A stretch of DNA of 64,000 bases from Nereocystis luetkeana (GCA_031213475.1 JARUPZ010000012.1:9692727-9756726); one strand, 5' to 3'. Positions 10,793 through 21,599 are shown, counted from the stretch's first letter. Translations and numbers: made by a program. The notes: generated from the sequence alone by a model not told the origin.

Positions 10793-11601
10793 ACCAGGTA
10801 ATATAATGTACTCCGGAGTAATACAGTTTCTTCAGTACAAAAGGGTTCGTAATAGTCTACAGCAGTAGATGATATCCTACGCATGGAGGAACACAGGAAC
10901 ACCAATCGTGTGTGCCCATTATTAGCACAGAGTAGTACACACCCTATGCCATGGACAGGGTTACCGACTGACTTCAAGGGACGGCGTGCGTAGGCCACTA
11001 CATACTGCTGCTGCTGCTGCTGCTGCTCCTGCTCTACGGTACGACCTGCGAACACAAAAATAATGAAACACTGGCTGCATCCTGTTCCGTGTTCCATGTT
11101 CTACTTGTCTACCATGGTACCAGGTATTGCTGATTGGTGTGACGGCCCCAGGTTGCCAAAGCAGAGGGGGCTTGGGCAAAGCTTGAGCTTCTGGCTTGCG
11201 GGCCAAAGGCTGCAACGCTACAACGCAATAAAGGGAAGCAGCCAAAGAAGCAACAAGGAAGCAACAAGGAAGCAACAAGGAAGCAGTAGCTGTACTGGTA
11301 TTGCACACAGAAGGCAAAAGTCGAGGGAAAATCCCGTCCACGGCTACAACACAGGCAGCAGTCGTTCAATATCACAGGAACAAGCTGGTCGTACGTATTG
11401 TTTTCATTGTTTTTAGTACTCGTAATAACGCTGTACCAGGTATGGTTGTTGTTGTGTGCTGGGCATCTGGCACGCCCGTAATAACCTTACGCGTGTACGA
11501 GGACTGCCACGGGAGGCATATATGTGGCACTTTACAGGCGGAGTATTTCAATAGCACCGCTCCTGTTCCAACGCTCATCATGAACACCGCCGCAGCTGCG
11601 G

Positions 11602-11636
<35 letters not shown>

Positions 11637-12118
11637 GGCGTGGCCTACATCGAGCTCTACACGAAGTCATCAGGTTGCAGTTTGACAGGTGCGTACCTAT
11701 TAGTAGGTACGTACCACCCCGCCGTCCAATACCGCCGCAGCGGCTTCGAACCTCTGATAAACTCATCATGTCCGTGAAACACGCATACCAGGTATGAAAT
11801 ATCAGGGCTCCCAGAGAGGGCCGAACACCACCAAAGGAAATACAAGGCTGGCGGCTACCAGTGCTGTTCTGTGACGGAGACGCCCACGGAGGGACATGTA
11901 AGGCGTGTGCTCGTTTGCACACGGCCGTTCAAATTAGGATACGTCAGCTGCTGTGAGTTCGACTGATTATTTTTACGTATTTGATACTTGTGGCCAGCAT
12001 ACGATACAACCTGCCTCGAGGCGCGAAAGGTACTGGAGCACTGATATAACACACCGCAATGTCCGTAAATATAATCACTAACACAATTAATATATTAGTA
12101 CACAAACGGTTATTACAT
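10793..12118. other. Non-coding interval with CTG tracts
   Basis: (CTG)n runs lie at 11,003-11,030 and 11,607-11,636. Four tandem-like AAGAAGCAACAAGG blocks lie at 11,243-11,287. TACCWGGTA dyads are at 11,118, 11,434 and 11,786. No open frame carries a recognisable domain. Confidence 0.5.
11607..11636 (+). repeat. (CTG)n microsatellite
   Basis: A run of CTG triplets, with GCTACTGCTG at its start. On the reverse strand it reads as CAG and gives a spurious glutamine run. No host gene is assigned. Confidence 0.85.
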
Positions 12119-12448
12119 TTACGTGCATATTTCTGCGCAGTGTGTGCATGCAAGTCTTTCTACCACAGAAGCCGCGATTTGTTCGTCGTGGGATTCCGAC
12201 AGCAGTGCGCGCGCCCGAGCTCTCACCTCAGTATTCGAAGATGACCTGTTCCCTTCTACCGCCATTGACGGCGCCTTGGTCGAGCCACCCCCATTGCTGC
12301 CTGCCAAAATGCCACTACTGATCGCGCCGTGACTAGCAACAAGCCCATTCGCATCCCACGGGTCAGCTACCAGCTTCTTCTTCTCGTCCACGACCATGAC
12401 ACAGGCACTCTCTGCTCTCTGGGCAACTCTCGAATCTTTCCAAAGCAA
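12119..12448 (-). CDS. Candidate coding segment, unrecognised
   Basis: An open frame of 109 codons shows codon choice and composition closer to real protein than the neighbouring open frames: a charged start KKKLVADPWDANG, then a Gly/Ser/Ala stretch and RARARALLSESHDEQIAASV. No known domain was recognised. The frame upstream is interrupted by a stop near 12,455, where another frame is open (12,367-12,564), so this could be an exon, a decayed gene or chance. An expressed transcript or a homologue would be needed to call it. Confidence 0.2.
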   Translation of the reverse strand: MLWKDSRVAQRAESACVMVVDEKKKLVADPWDANGLVASHGAISSGILAGSNGGGSTKAPSMAVEGNRSSSNTEVRARARALLSESHDEQIAASVVERLACTHCAEICT

Positions 12449-13399
12449 GATTCAACGCAGCCAGTGAGGTACAGCGGTGGCACTCGGCACAGGCCCTTCT
12501 GGATCTGGGTAGTACTCGATGCAGTCGATGCCCCCAGCGTGTGACTGGAGATGGGGACACGCACCAGCAGGGAGGTGGAAACAGAAAAGTGGAAGACCCT
12601 ACTGCTTCTCTCCGTTTTCTTTTACAGATAGTGAGTAGGCGGCTCCACAAAAAAGACTCTACAAAAATCCCCCAAAAAAAATTTCCAGAAAAAGTATAAT
12701 TGACTTGGATAAAGTATCGGCGTCTTGGCGACCGGCGCTGACGCCCCGCTCTGACAATTTTAAATCCCCCGGTATATCTTGCAATTTGATTGGCTGGGAC
12801 ACATGTTTTCGATCGTTCGGTGCATCTGCTCATTCGCTCGCCTTTCCATATATTACTCGTACTCTTACGTTCGAGTATTATTATGTTTTTCCTTCTTGGG
12901 CTTTTTTTGTGATTGAATGCACAAAAATTTCAGTGTGAATCTGTGGTGGTCTGTGAACAAAACGAAGAGGGGAAATGGCCAAAGGGGGGCATACTCCCGG
13001 TTTCTGCGGCCATTTAGGGGGTTTAGGCGAAACACTCGCGCGCGGACACCCCTCATAGAGCATGCATGCATGTGTATGTGCGCTCCACATCAACAACGTG
13101 CCCATAAAAACCTGCCCCCCAAAAAGTTTACATAAAAAGCTCTCGGACGGGCTGTGTGTGGCAATAAGACGCCCGCAGCTCATCATGCCGCGAGCACGCA
13201 CACACACACACACACCCTTTTATTTGTGTTCGGTCACGTTCTTGGGCCTAACGGGGCCGCGGCGCAAGAAGAGGGCGGCGGGCCAAAACGATCTCCCCCG
13301 TTATTTGACTATATATATACCGGCTATAGGCAGGCAGGTATATCCCCGCAAATCCACTACCTATCAGGTATTATTATTATTATGCTTGCCATCCGACAA
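12449..13399. other. Non-coding interval
   Basis: No gene is recognised. A (CA)n microsatellite is at 13,199-13,215 and an ATT run at 13,366-13,382. The 3' end of the LINE-2 copy begins at 13,400. Confidence 0.5.
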
Positions 13400-14183
13400 T
13401 GTGTGTGTGTGTGTGTGTGTTCTTCACATTAAACCGTTCTTTCTACCCGTCGACATCCAGCACAACCAGTGTCCGTGCCGATTCTTCCATCCTAGAAGAG
13501 ATACAAGTTCTGTGGTCACAAAGCTACGCCACAGAGATACTACGTTGCCACGTGTGCAGTGTGAACTGCAGTGGGCAATGCAAAGCCATGTCATCATACT
13601 AGATACGACAGGCACGACATACGCAATCTATGAAATAGTGAAACGAAAAGAAACAATCAAAGAGAAAACAAAACAAGGTAGACAAGTCGAAAAAGAAAAA
13701 GAAGAAAAATGAAAGCAAAATCTAAGAGAAACAATCTGTCGTGCCCCCCCCCCCGCAGGCGAGGTGGCCTACACTTGAAAAAGAACGAGCTGGAAAAAAG
13801 AAGAAATAACAAAAGACACCACTGCTTGTGAACAGAGTAAGACAAAGAACCAAGGAGAAAGTAACAAGGAAAAATAACAAAGGGGAAATAACAGGCAGAC
13901 CAAAGCCCAAAGCACCTTCTAGGTGGCGGCAGCAGCTTGTGGTACGAGTAGTATAGCCAGGTTCTCCCTGCTAATCCGCCTGGTACCTTGCTACCCAGAC
14001 TGCCGTCTCCGCCCTGCGTTCGTCAACTATGCCCAGCCCCTTGGCGTCAGACAATACGAGCCGAGCAGAGCAGGTTCGTCTTCCAACCACGCCACACGGC
14101 TCCTTGAGTACGGCTTATCAATCAGAAAAGGAAGAGGAAGAGAAAAAATGAAATGAAAATCACGGAGAGTCAGCGCAAGAGAG

Positions 14184-14224
<41 letters not shown>

Positions 14225-14304
14225 AAAAGAGAAGACAAGGGAAGACCACGTTCGAGCCAGCTGCACCAGTTGGTAGCACTAGTAGTATGGTCATATTCTA
14301 CTTC
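13400..14304 (-). mobile_element. LINE-2 3' UTR with (AC)n tail
   Basis: Read on the minus strand, this follows the LINE-2 ORF end. It is a long T-rich UTR that includes a pure 39-base A run on plus (14,184-14,222). It ends with TTTAATGTGAAGAAC and (AC)n, seen on plus as (GT)n at 13,401-13,420. Its last 400 bp are near-identical to the plus-strand copy at 5,645-6,043. The closing motif TTAATGTGA(A)GAAC is shared with LINE-1. Confidence 0.7.
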
Positions 14305-14646
14305 CTAGTCGACTTGGTGCCTTGCTACCCTGTCTGCCATCTCCTTCCTACTTTCGTCTACCGCCGTTTCCCTTCTACCCCTCCTGTTCCCCCCCCTCTC
14401 CGCATTCACTCGGTCGGGCTTTATGCCACTTCTCCTGTTGCCCCCTCCCCCCCCGTTCCTTTGGGCACCATCCACGGCGGATGCGCGGCGCTGTCTACTC
14501 ATCTCAGCCTCAGCCTCGTGCCACCTCACCATGAACCGTTCGGCTGCTTCAAGGATCCCCCGGTACCACTTCCCCGCCTTTTTGGCTGCTGTGGACCACA
14601 ACGCGGTCTCAACTCCAAACACCAAGGGGGCAACTTCCGTTGACAA
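14305..14646 (-). pseudogene. LINE-2 reverse-transcriptase C-terminus (5'-truncated)
   Basis: The open frame of 113 codons contains VFGVETALWSTAAKKAGKWY then RGILEAAERFMVRWHEAEAE. This lines up with the LINE-1 tail at 9,936-10,274: FG, W..TA.KAG.W, E.AE.FM..WH. It is followed by a low-complexity Arg/Gly region. Only the ORF end is present; the catalytic RT and endonuclease are missing upstream of 14,650. The two elements are related but distinct LINE subfamilies. Confidence 0.55.
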
Positions 14647-14754
14647 TGTGTAGTATTATAGTGTTGTTCTAACAAACGACTATATATAATAACAGAAAGT
14701 AAAGTAAGTGAAGAACTCTCCAGAACAAAAGCGCGGCAGTATCCTACGACATAT

Positions 14755-14860
14755 CAAAACAGGTATTATTATTATATACCAGGTATTATTATTATTTAAT
14801 GTTAATAGTAGTATAGTAGTAGTATTAGTAGTACTATGTATAGCAAGCATATTATATACC

Positions 14861-14891
<31 letters not shown>

Positions 14892-14892
14892 A
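14755..14892. repeat. ATT/AAT microsatellite cluster
   Basis: Short ATT runs (14,764-14,775, 14,784-14,798) and an AAT run (14,863-14,891) flank a TACCAGGTA dyad at 14,777. The region is non-coding. Confidence 0.7.
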
Positions 14893-15150
14893 TAGCGGAA
14901 AGCGCGAGAGCGTGAGTTATAGCTATACATTCATTCGATGAAAATCGACGAGCAGTCTGAGTATATAGTGGGAATGCCGAACCCTATGCGCGACAAAAAA
15001 TAAAGGCACATACATACCGGCGGGGGGGGAAAGGGACGACCCCTACCTGTGACCACGGCTTGTCCAGAAGATCGCCGAGAGAGAGGGTAAAAACTCCTAC
15101 GCGCAAGGCTGGAAGGTAAAAGGGCTGTAAAAAGAAAAAGAAAAAAGTGT
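14893..15150 (+). mobile_element. SINE family S1, 5'-truncated copy
   Basis: This matches the minus-strand S1 copy at 44,655-45,005 over about 240 bp. Shared blocks are GCGAGAGCGTGAGT, CATTCGATGAAAATCGAC, CCTATGCGCGACAAAAAATA, TGTGACCACGGCTTGTCC and AGAAGATCGC. It ends in an A-rich tail (15,127-15,146). The tRNA-like head is lost; the left side is AAT microsatellite. Confidence 0.75.
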
Positions 15151-16166
15151 ACCTGTGGTATATACTATATAACCCTCACAATGACCACACACACCACCAT
15201 CATCATATTATAATAAATATTATCATTTATTATGCTCGCCATCCGACACAACGTGCATTAAAATTATGTATAATAGTGTTATTCCAAAAAAGACGATCGT
15301 ATATATATATATATATACAACGGGACAGAAAGTAAAAGTGAAGAGCTCCCCCCCACCCCTTCTACTTCACCGAGCACAAACAGTCCCGCACCCCTTCCTT
15401 CTTGACTATATATACCAATCAATGACAGCCTCAAAAGCGACTATCGAATATTACAAGTTATACAACAAGTACGTCAGATTGCGTGGTCAAAATGGCCAAA
15501 CGATCCGAGGGCGAGCAACAAAAGAGCACCCCCCCCCCCATCCTTCAACCTCCCGTGGTCACAAAAAAACAACGAGAAAGAACCTGCCGGTACCACCACA
15601 TACATTGAGGGCACGAGGTCAAGCCGACAATTTTTGCACCGTGCCCTCGGCATGTCATGACAAAAGCACGACACCCTCTCTCTCCTCCCCCCCGCGCCTT
15701 TAGGTTCAACGTTCAAAACCGATGACACTCTAAACTATATAAAAACATATATATATATACCTGGTAGCTATTATTACGTGACCGCGCCCAACAGAAAACA
15801 ACCTGAACATTATAGACCACTGGCACCGGCGGAACCTATCTATATACATGAACATATATATATTATACATACATACCTACATCCACACGTTTGCACATAC
15901 ATGTAGTCGCGATCAATTATTTTCTCCGGAGAAAAAGCACACGGCACACAACACACATACATAAGCGATGCTAGCAAGCGTTCTCGGCGGTATGTTATAC
16001 CAGGTATATGCCTGATACCGAGTATTTATGATACCTACCTGTGGCACGTTTTCCCCCTCGCCGCGGAAAACGCTTTTTTCCCGTCGCCGCAACGTGCTAC
16101 GTATAACTATAACATCTCAGTTTGTGGTTTCGCCACAACGTGCCAAGCGCCAAAAGTGTTGTTGGG
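15151..16166. other. AT-rich non-coding interval
   Basis: TA-rich and purine-rich DNA with (TA)n at 15,300-15,317 and two TACCWGGTA dyads (15,758 and 15,998). No open frame with a recognisable domain. Confidence 0.5.
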
Positions 16167-16274
16167 TTAGCCCTTACAGAACGGTTTAACCGCAGTCCCG
16201 TTTCGGGGACACGCCAGTTAAATTCTGAGTGAACTGTCCCCAATACGGGACTGACTGCGGTCCTAAAAGGGTTA
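16167..16274. mobile_element. MITE family B (piggyBac-type), copy 4
   Basis: An inverted repeat runs from TTAGCCCTTACAGAAC to GCGGTCCTAAAAGGGTTA. Extra bases in the left arm (ACGGTTTAACCGC) and a duplicated CTGACTGCGG in the right arm lengthen it to about 108 bp. TTAG and TTAA flank it. Confidence 0.75.
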
Positions 16275-16945
16275 ACAAAGGTTCGGTTGTTGTTCGGTTG
16301 TTGTTGTGTTGTTGCTGTGGTTTCACCTCAACGTCCAGCAATGAATTAATGAATGTGTGTCGGTGTGCCCAAATGATGGCCACCTGTGTGTGCTACTACT
16401 GGTTGTCCTGTATCATCTTGTAGCTGCTGCCGCTGTGCTGCAAGTGATTTGTTCAATCCAATCAATACCCGTACGTGGCGTTTATTCATCTATATAGTAT
16501 CTGTTGCCGCCGATTCTGCGCATGCCGGAAGGTCTTCAATCGCCACTTATTGCATACCCTGGTATATACTTCCGACGAAAATCCCTGATGAACGGAAATA
16601 TTATATGCGCAGGGACACTATATATACTACCAGTATATATACTGCTATTGGTACTGTAGGCCGAATGAAACGATCGAAGATGTCGGCAGGAAAGAGACAC
16701 GCGTGCGTGTGGTACGCTTTCGCCTTTTGGCACCTTGATATAGCGCACGTTTTTTTTTTCATTCATGTGATTTGTCTCCTGATGGATGTCCTGATGACAC
16801 ATCTGTTTCATGTGTGAATCAGGACTATATATATACATATATACCTGGCACCTGGCATTACATAATAACAACAATAATGACAGGTAAAACAGCTGCAGTT
16901 ACAACAACGCAACACTATAACGGCGAGTATCGGCAAGTAAGTAGT
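16275..16945. other. Non-coding interval
   Basis: The interval holds a GTT-rich start, TA-rich blocks and open frames up to about 143 codons without motifs. No repeat family is assigned. Confidence 0.5.
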
Positions 16946-17269
16946 GTATCGCTGCCACACCACAGAGTATGGTATAAATGCGGCCTGGTATGTCGCTAGG
17001 AATAAATCGTGGTTGCTCGTCCTCTGCTTGCTGATGCATGTACTACGTGCTCCGATCTCCCATCCTCTTTCACGCCTCCTCCGCTTGCTGCTGCATGTAC
17101 TACGTGCTCCCATCTCCCATCTGAGATGGGAGCACGTAATAAGTACAAAAAGGGGATCGGAGATCGGAGCAACGCAGTACGTGCATCAGTAAGCAGAGGA
17201 CGAACAGCCACTATTCATAGCGACATACCAGACCGTATATATACCGTACTCTGGTTGTGGCAGTCATAC
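16946..17269. mobile_element. Foldback element with ~120-bp arms and nested palindrome
   Basis: Left arm 16,946-17,065 pairs with right arm 17,152-17,269. Shared blocks are GGTATGTCGCTA, TCGTCCTCTGCTT, CTGATGCATGTACTACG and TCCGATCTCC. The middle holds a direct repeat of the inner arm sequence (period 58) and a perfect 15-bp stem (17,102-17,116 with 17,123-17,137, loop CCATCT). A further piece of the inner arm recurs at 17,309-17,330. It does not code. The architecture fits a foldback DNA element with internal duplication. Confidence 0.75.
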
Positions 17270-17421
17270 CACTCGGCATTTTATTTGAAAACGGATAAAA
17301 TTTTAAAGGGGATCGGAGATCGGAGCACGTATGGTCCGTCCAGCCTATTTTTTTTCCAGTGTGGAAGACTGAACGGAGGAAATCTGGGGTTTGTGGAGAG
17401 GTGTTGAATCGTTGGCATGTT

Positions 17422-17535
17422 TAACCCTTTTAGTACTGCAGGCCCGCTCTGGGGGCAAACTGCTTGGAATTTGAGTGTTCTTTTATTCCCCAAAACGGGA
17501 TTGACTGCAGTTACAGTATAGTACTAAAAAGGTTG
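17422..17535. mobile_element. MITE family B (piggyBac-type), copy 5
   Basis: The inverted repeat starts TTAACCCTTTTAGTACTGCA and ends AGTACTAAAAAGGTTGA. The arms are more diverged than in other copies. The left flank keeps the full TTAA. Confidence 0.7.
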
Positions 17536-17539
17536 AAGT

Positions 17540-17795
17540 GAGTTTTTCACGGGTCATGACCCGACCCGCGAGTCGGGTCATGGGGTGTTCAAAATGTCAC
17601 GGGTCGGATCGGATCGGGTCAGGAAGTCGTCGCGTCAAGAGGTTTTCAAATCTCGCGGGTCGAGTCACGTCGGGTCAAGAGTTTTTCAAATCTCACGGGT
17701 CGGGTCGGGTCGGGTCGGGTCAAGACTTTTCAAATCTCACGGGTCGGGTCAGGTCGGGTAAAGAGGTGATGAAAAGCTCACGGGTCGGGTCAGAT
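17540..17795 (+). repeat. (CGGGT)n cluster array, element T left side
   Basis: Six or so clusters of the pentamer CGGGT/GGGTC alternate with A/T-rich spacers of the type AAGAGTTTTTCAAATCTCA; the unit is about 40-48 bp. The left end is a palindrome (GGGTCATGACCC, then GACCCGCGAGTCGGGTC). In the inverted copy at 61.9-62.8 kb an equivalent array directly abuts the element-T core. Here about 980 bp of other sequence, including a SINE, separates them. Confidence 0.75.
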
Positions 17796-18029
17796 CATTG
17801 TTACGGTAACCCCTCTCCCCTGTTGCGGCATTTTGATTTATAGCAAACGCTCCCTCATCATACCTGGCAGGCGTTATCGCCTGCCTTTTTAATGAGTGTC
17901 TCGCCCCCTTCGTTTAGACCACATCTGGCGAGGCAAGCAGCAACCAATACGAGAGTCTACAACTTCTAACATCGTCAAGCACCTTGTGTCAGTGACCAGA
18001 GCAGATCCGAAGGTATCAACCTGCTGGCA
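17796..18029. other. Non-coding interval
   Basis: No gene. The hairpin GGCAGGCGTTATCGCCTGCC plus a T run (17,866-17,885) resembles a bacterial terminator, but nothing bacterial surrounds it. Confidence 0.5.
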
Positions 18030-18345
18030 GTTACAGTAGTCGGTCCCTAGTTCCCTACCTGCCTTACACTTGACACTGGCGTCGGCGACAGGACATGTAT
18101 GTGTCGTTGGTCGTGAGTTCGAATCTCACGTCCACCATGACAACGCTCTTTAAAGAAAAGTGCATTTTCCCCTCATCATGTCAGGAATCTGCTAAAACGC
18201 TCTTCCTGGGTCTCGCCAGAGATTGTTAAGAACTGCGGACTAGGCACGCATGGCCCCATACGAAGGTCAAGGACCCCGCTGTTCCGAAGGGGGGGAAAGT
18301 GTCATAAGGCTTAGATTGGGTCCTGGGTAATTGGTTAACCTTCTT
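18030..18345 (+). mobile_element. SINE family S2-related monomer
   Basis: A perfect T-arm-like stem (GTGAG, TTCGAAT, CTCAC at 18,114-18,130) marks a tRNA-derived head without a clear A box. The downstream body at 18,250-18,345 shares AGGGGGGGAAAGTGTCATAA and TGGGTAATTGG with the S2 dimers at 19.8 and 28.8 kb. It lies between the array and the core of element T. Confidence 0.5.
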
Positions 18346-18778
18346 CCAGTAACCCAACGGACTAAGACCTGCCACCACAAAAATGATCTTGACCCTTGTA
18401 CTAGCAAGTAGGCGCCAAGTCTTGAAGAAAAAAATACCTGTTACACTACCCACTGCGAAGGCACGGTGCTGCGAAGATGTGAAAAACAAACGGGGGGGTA
18501 ACGCAACGGAGCATATACTGGCGCGACAGAAGCCACTCGAACAGTGAGAACAGTGTCGGAATAAATAGAGAAAATCACGCCATGAGAGAACCCACGACAG
18601 GCAAGACGCGATCCCACAGTAAGAGGGCGGGAAGGACACGTGCGAGATTCCGTCGACGCTGAGCGCGGTACAGCACGAAGCACACAAAGAGCAGACATCG
18701 TTGCGTCCTATCCAATATCGCGTGGGAGAGGGCGGCGATTTCAACCAATCACCTACCCAATCTAAACCTTATAACATC
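18346..18778. other. No supportable gene
   Basis: A minus-strand open frame (18,226-18,744, 172 codons) is the longest here but overlaps the SINE and has no motif. The interval is part of what separates the array and core of element T. Confidence 0.4.
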
Positions 18779-19398
18779 ATAACCCGCGAGAAACGGGTCA
18801 CTCGCGGGTTGTGGCCAGCATGACTCGAGAGTTGTTTTCTGCTGACTCGCGGGTCGGACCCGCGCATCCGGCTCGCGGATCCGACACTTACAACATTTCC
18901 CGCTCTCTTGCCCAAACGCTTCTCCCGTACCAATGCTCAATAATCATCCTTTGGTATCATATTCGAACATTAAAACACCGTCTCATTTATATATAATAAT
19001 ATACGCATACCTCGCATCCATCCATACCCACTATAGAGCCAGGCCGCACATCGCTGCGGGGCACAAAAAATAATATTAAATTGCTTGTGAATGTCGACCC
19101 ACGGGCCGGATCCGTGGGTCGAACCTGCGGGTCAAGATATAAATGGTCTCGCGGGTCAAGGTGACCCGACCCGCATGAAGCCCGTGTCTCACGGGTCAAT
19201 CGGAAGGGCGCGGGTCGGGTCGGTTCGGGTGGGAGGGTTTGAAATCTCGCGGGTCGGGTCGGGCCGGGTCAGTAGATTTTCGAATATCACGGGGCGGATT
19301 GGATCGGGTCGACGTTTTTTTTAATCCCGCGGGTCGGGTCGGGTCAAGTCGGCATACCTCAATTTTTCGCGGGCCGTGAGGTTCGACCTGACCCGCGA
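18779..19398 (+). mobile_element. Element T, copy 1 (core plus right array)
   Basis: The core (18,779-19,145) holds a 9-bp-stem hairpin (ACCCGCGAG with CTCGCGGGT), the block GGATCCGACACTT, the block GCCGCACATCGCTGCGGGGC and a 10-bp-stem hairpin (19,095-19,121, CGACCCACGG with CCGTGGGTCG). A (CGGGT)n cluster array follows to 19,398. The same blocks in the same order occur on the minus strand at 61,858-62,830. No protein is encoded. The paired copies and conserved order argue for a non-autonomous mobile element of unknown class. Confidence 0.65.
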
Positions 19399-19789
19399 AA
19401 ATGCCTGGTTAAAAGAGAGGATGCGCAAGAGGGCCTCAAAGCAGACGACGGGCGCAGTTATGTTCGAACTGGGAAGACAGAGGCTGGTAGGTGTTGATAT
19501 AGAAAGGAAGCAGACCATCTACAAAGGGCGCCCACAACAAAGAAACATACCAGGTAATGTTTAGAAAGATGGGCTCAGATCGGCACGAACAATGAGAAAA
19601 ATGGGTGAAGAAACTCAGTTCAACAGTGAGTGGGACCAACTCTAAATACTACAATATCGAGGTGGAAAAAGTAAGATATTGAGCCTGGACACCAGATTGA
19701 CGTTTCTTAACCCCGAGTGCACTGACTGTAGTACGGGGCTCTACTCGTGGGGCGAGCAGGGGTTTGGCACTGGTAGGTTTTACAGCAGC
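19399..19789. other. Non-coding interval
   Basis: No motif-bearing open frame. A TACCAGGTA dyad is at 19,548. Confidence 0.5.
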
Positions 19790-20145
19790 AGCAGTAGTAG
19801 TTGTGAAGGAGTTACCTACTGAGCTACAGGGGTAAAAAAGAACTATCGATTACCCAGCCCAAGGTAATCTTTATGACACTTTCCCCCCCTCTGAATGGCG
19901 GGATTTTTGGGGCGTCGGAACCGTATACGTCCGTACGCTGACCTACCCGCTTCGTTTCATTACCTGGGGATCCAGGGAGATGTGTTTTTTTAGGTGTGCA
20001 CGCGCAAGCGTTTCTGCAAAAGAAACGTTCGAAGTGAGGTTCAAACCCGTGACCTGGACGATGTCAAATGTGAAGGAGTTACCTACTGAGCTATAGGGGT
20101 AAAAAAGACCGATCGATCACCCAGTCCATGGTAATCCTTGTAATG
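19790..20145 (-). mobile_element. SINE family S2, tRNA-body-tRNA dimer
   Basis: On the minus strand the head at 20,093-20,030 has an A box (TAGCTCAGTAGG) and a B box (GGTTTGAACC). A ~200-bp body and then a second tRNA-like head (A box at 19,826-19,814) follow, offset by about 268 bp. The body shares TCAGAGGGGGG, ACGAAGCGGGTAGGTCAGCG and ACACATCTCCCTGG with the plus-strand dimer at 28,822-29,215. RNA polymerase III would drive it; movement would depend on a LINE. Confidence 0.7.
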
Positions 20146-20639
20146 TAGTGTAGTAGTAGCAGTTTTGGCAGTCTTTATCGGGTGTGTGTTATGTACCAGG
20201 TGTAGAGTAGTGTGGACAAGGTCAAAGCATATACTAATAATAATATCCAAATGCCATTCATGAGCAAAACAAAGACGAAAAAACGCGCTTGGTACAGGTA
20301 GGAGTATATACATGATACCGGCATGCTTCCCGTGTTTTGTTTCGCAGAGCCCGAGTTCTCTCTTTTGGTTGGCTGCTTCCTCGTTTTTTATTTTAGTGGC
20401 GAACTTTGCTTAAAAAGCGTTTTATTTTACGATGGACAACATGGATGCTCCCTGCAATTATCTTCGCGATGCACGAGTCCTTCTTCTTGTTGGGCTCTTC
20501 TTGTCTTTATTGGCGCATATATATACTTTTGCCGTTTTTCTCTGCGCCCAAGCTCCGGCTATTTATGACCCGGACTTGCGTCTTCCGGTACCACGTCGTA
20601 GCCCATGTATCGGCTTCCCGTTCTTAGCCTTCAAGAGTC
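20146..20639. other. Non-coding interval, possible decayed 5' LTR
   Basis: This occupies the place of the upstream part of the 5' LTR of the gypsy element, but no convincing similarity to 23.6-24.3 kb was seen. Open frames are short and motif-free. Confidence 0.4.
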
Positions 20640-20930
20640 CGACGTTGTTGTGTTATGGTCCTGCTTTGAACAAGGCTGAAAGGCCGGTAATTAGCTGGGT
20701 TCAGGTATTGGGATAGTATTGTTAGTACTTGGGAGGCGCGTCATTTGGTGAAAAATCAGGGGTTTTCCCAGCGAGGCGCGAGCCTTGCTCTCAGTCTCTC
20801 ATGGCGCACGGAAGAAACAAAGCTGCTCTTCTTCTATCTGTGAGAAAACAACACATGTGAGCCCCAACGAATACGTGCTCAAAAGGTAAACCTAATAAGG
20901 CATACAACGTTTCCCGACCTTTGATCTCAA
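20640..20930 (+). mobile_element. Ty3/gypsy 5' LTR, 3' part
   Basis: This is similar to 24,310-24,512 (GTGTTATGGT, CTGCTTTGAA, GGGTTC.GGTATTGGGAT, TAGTACTTGGGAGGC, TTTTCCCAGCGAGGC, GCTTGCTCTCAGTCT, AAAGCTGCTCTTCTT). Its last ~100 bp match the reverse complement of 25,035-25,170. It ends near TTTGATCTCA, just before a primer-binding site. Confidence 0.65.
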
Positions 20931-20934
20931 GAAG

Positions 20935-20947
20935 TGGCGCCAAACGG
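20935..20947 (+). promoter_or_regulatory. Retrotransposon primer-binding site
   Basis: TGGCGCCAAACGG lies five bases after the LTR end. A TGG start pairs with the CCA end of a tRNA primer, and TGGCGCC is a common LTR-element PBS core. It fixes the element as plus-strand. Confidence 0.65.
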
Positions 20948-21042
20948 CAGGGCTTCCCGTCTTTTAGTTGGAACGAGTTGTGTTCGCTCATTTTTGGCCG
21001 TTTGCTTTTCTAGAGTGAGTTCACTCCACACACGACGCACGA

Positions 21043-21548
21043 TGCAGACTCAAGAGGTGAGAGGGCCTGCTTGCCCTCACGGTGGCCAAGCCACTGAGGC
21101 CCAAGACCCCACGGTGGCCCACCGCCAAGGGGTCGTCGATGTGGATCGAGCGCCTTGTACAGCAGACCAATGCGAGGAGGAAGAGTCTCGGCAGGAGCCC
21201 CAAGACGAAGCCCGAGCAGCCTCACGCATACGGGCCTCGTTCAAGACACTTACCGTGCCTTCTCGCTCGGCTGAGAGAGTTCTGCCGTCCAAGACAACTG
21301 GGCCCCGACTCCTGCCGCCTCCTCGGCCCCGGCGGTACCCATCCCGTCCGATCGCGACCGCACCGAGCCTATGTGAACTCCTCTTTTTCGGCTTCCGCCG
21401 CCACCTGACGGACAGCCCGTCACCACGACCGGTTTGGGTGCCCTCGGGGGAGCTGCCGAATTTTAGTTCGGTGACTCTGCCGCGCGCTATCCGCACGCCG
21501 ACTGGGCTCGGGAATAATAGGCCCAGCCCGCATGCAACGCCGTCATGA
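21043..21548 (+). pseudogene. Gypsy gag-like remnant (unrecognised)
   Basis: An open frame of about 168 codons starts at the position expected for gag, 100 bp after the PBS. It is rich in Ala, Pro, Arg and Gln and shows no zinc knuckle. An overlapping frame (21,082-21,408) is also open. The placement inside the element is the only support. Protease, reverse transcriptase and RNase H, which should lie between this and the integrase, are missing. Confidence 0.3.
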
Positions 21549-21599
21549 GCGACATAGCCCTTGGCCGGCCGGAAGCTTTGCCAGTCGACTTTTTGTCTT

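Noticed and set aside
13399..13602. 66-codon frame nearly identical at 5,843-6,043 and 13,399-13,602
   Set aside because: It is antisense to the LINE-2 3' UTR. With about four differences between copies, the excess of silent changes in one frame is not significant.
17540..17843. Frames rich in 'GSGRVGSG' peptides in the pentamer arrays
   Set aside because: These are direct translations of (CGGGT)n clusters, present in every frame and on both strands.
17866..17885. Hairpin followed by T run resembling a Rho-independent terminator
   Set aside because: No bacterial gene is near and the context is eukaryotic repeats; likely chance.
18114..18130. Perfect tRNA T-arm suggesting a tRNA gene
   Set aside because: No matching acceptor strand, A box or D arm upstream; the flanks match SINE family S2, so it is a SINE head remnant.
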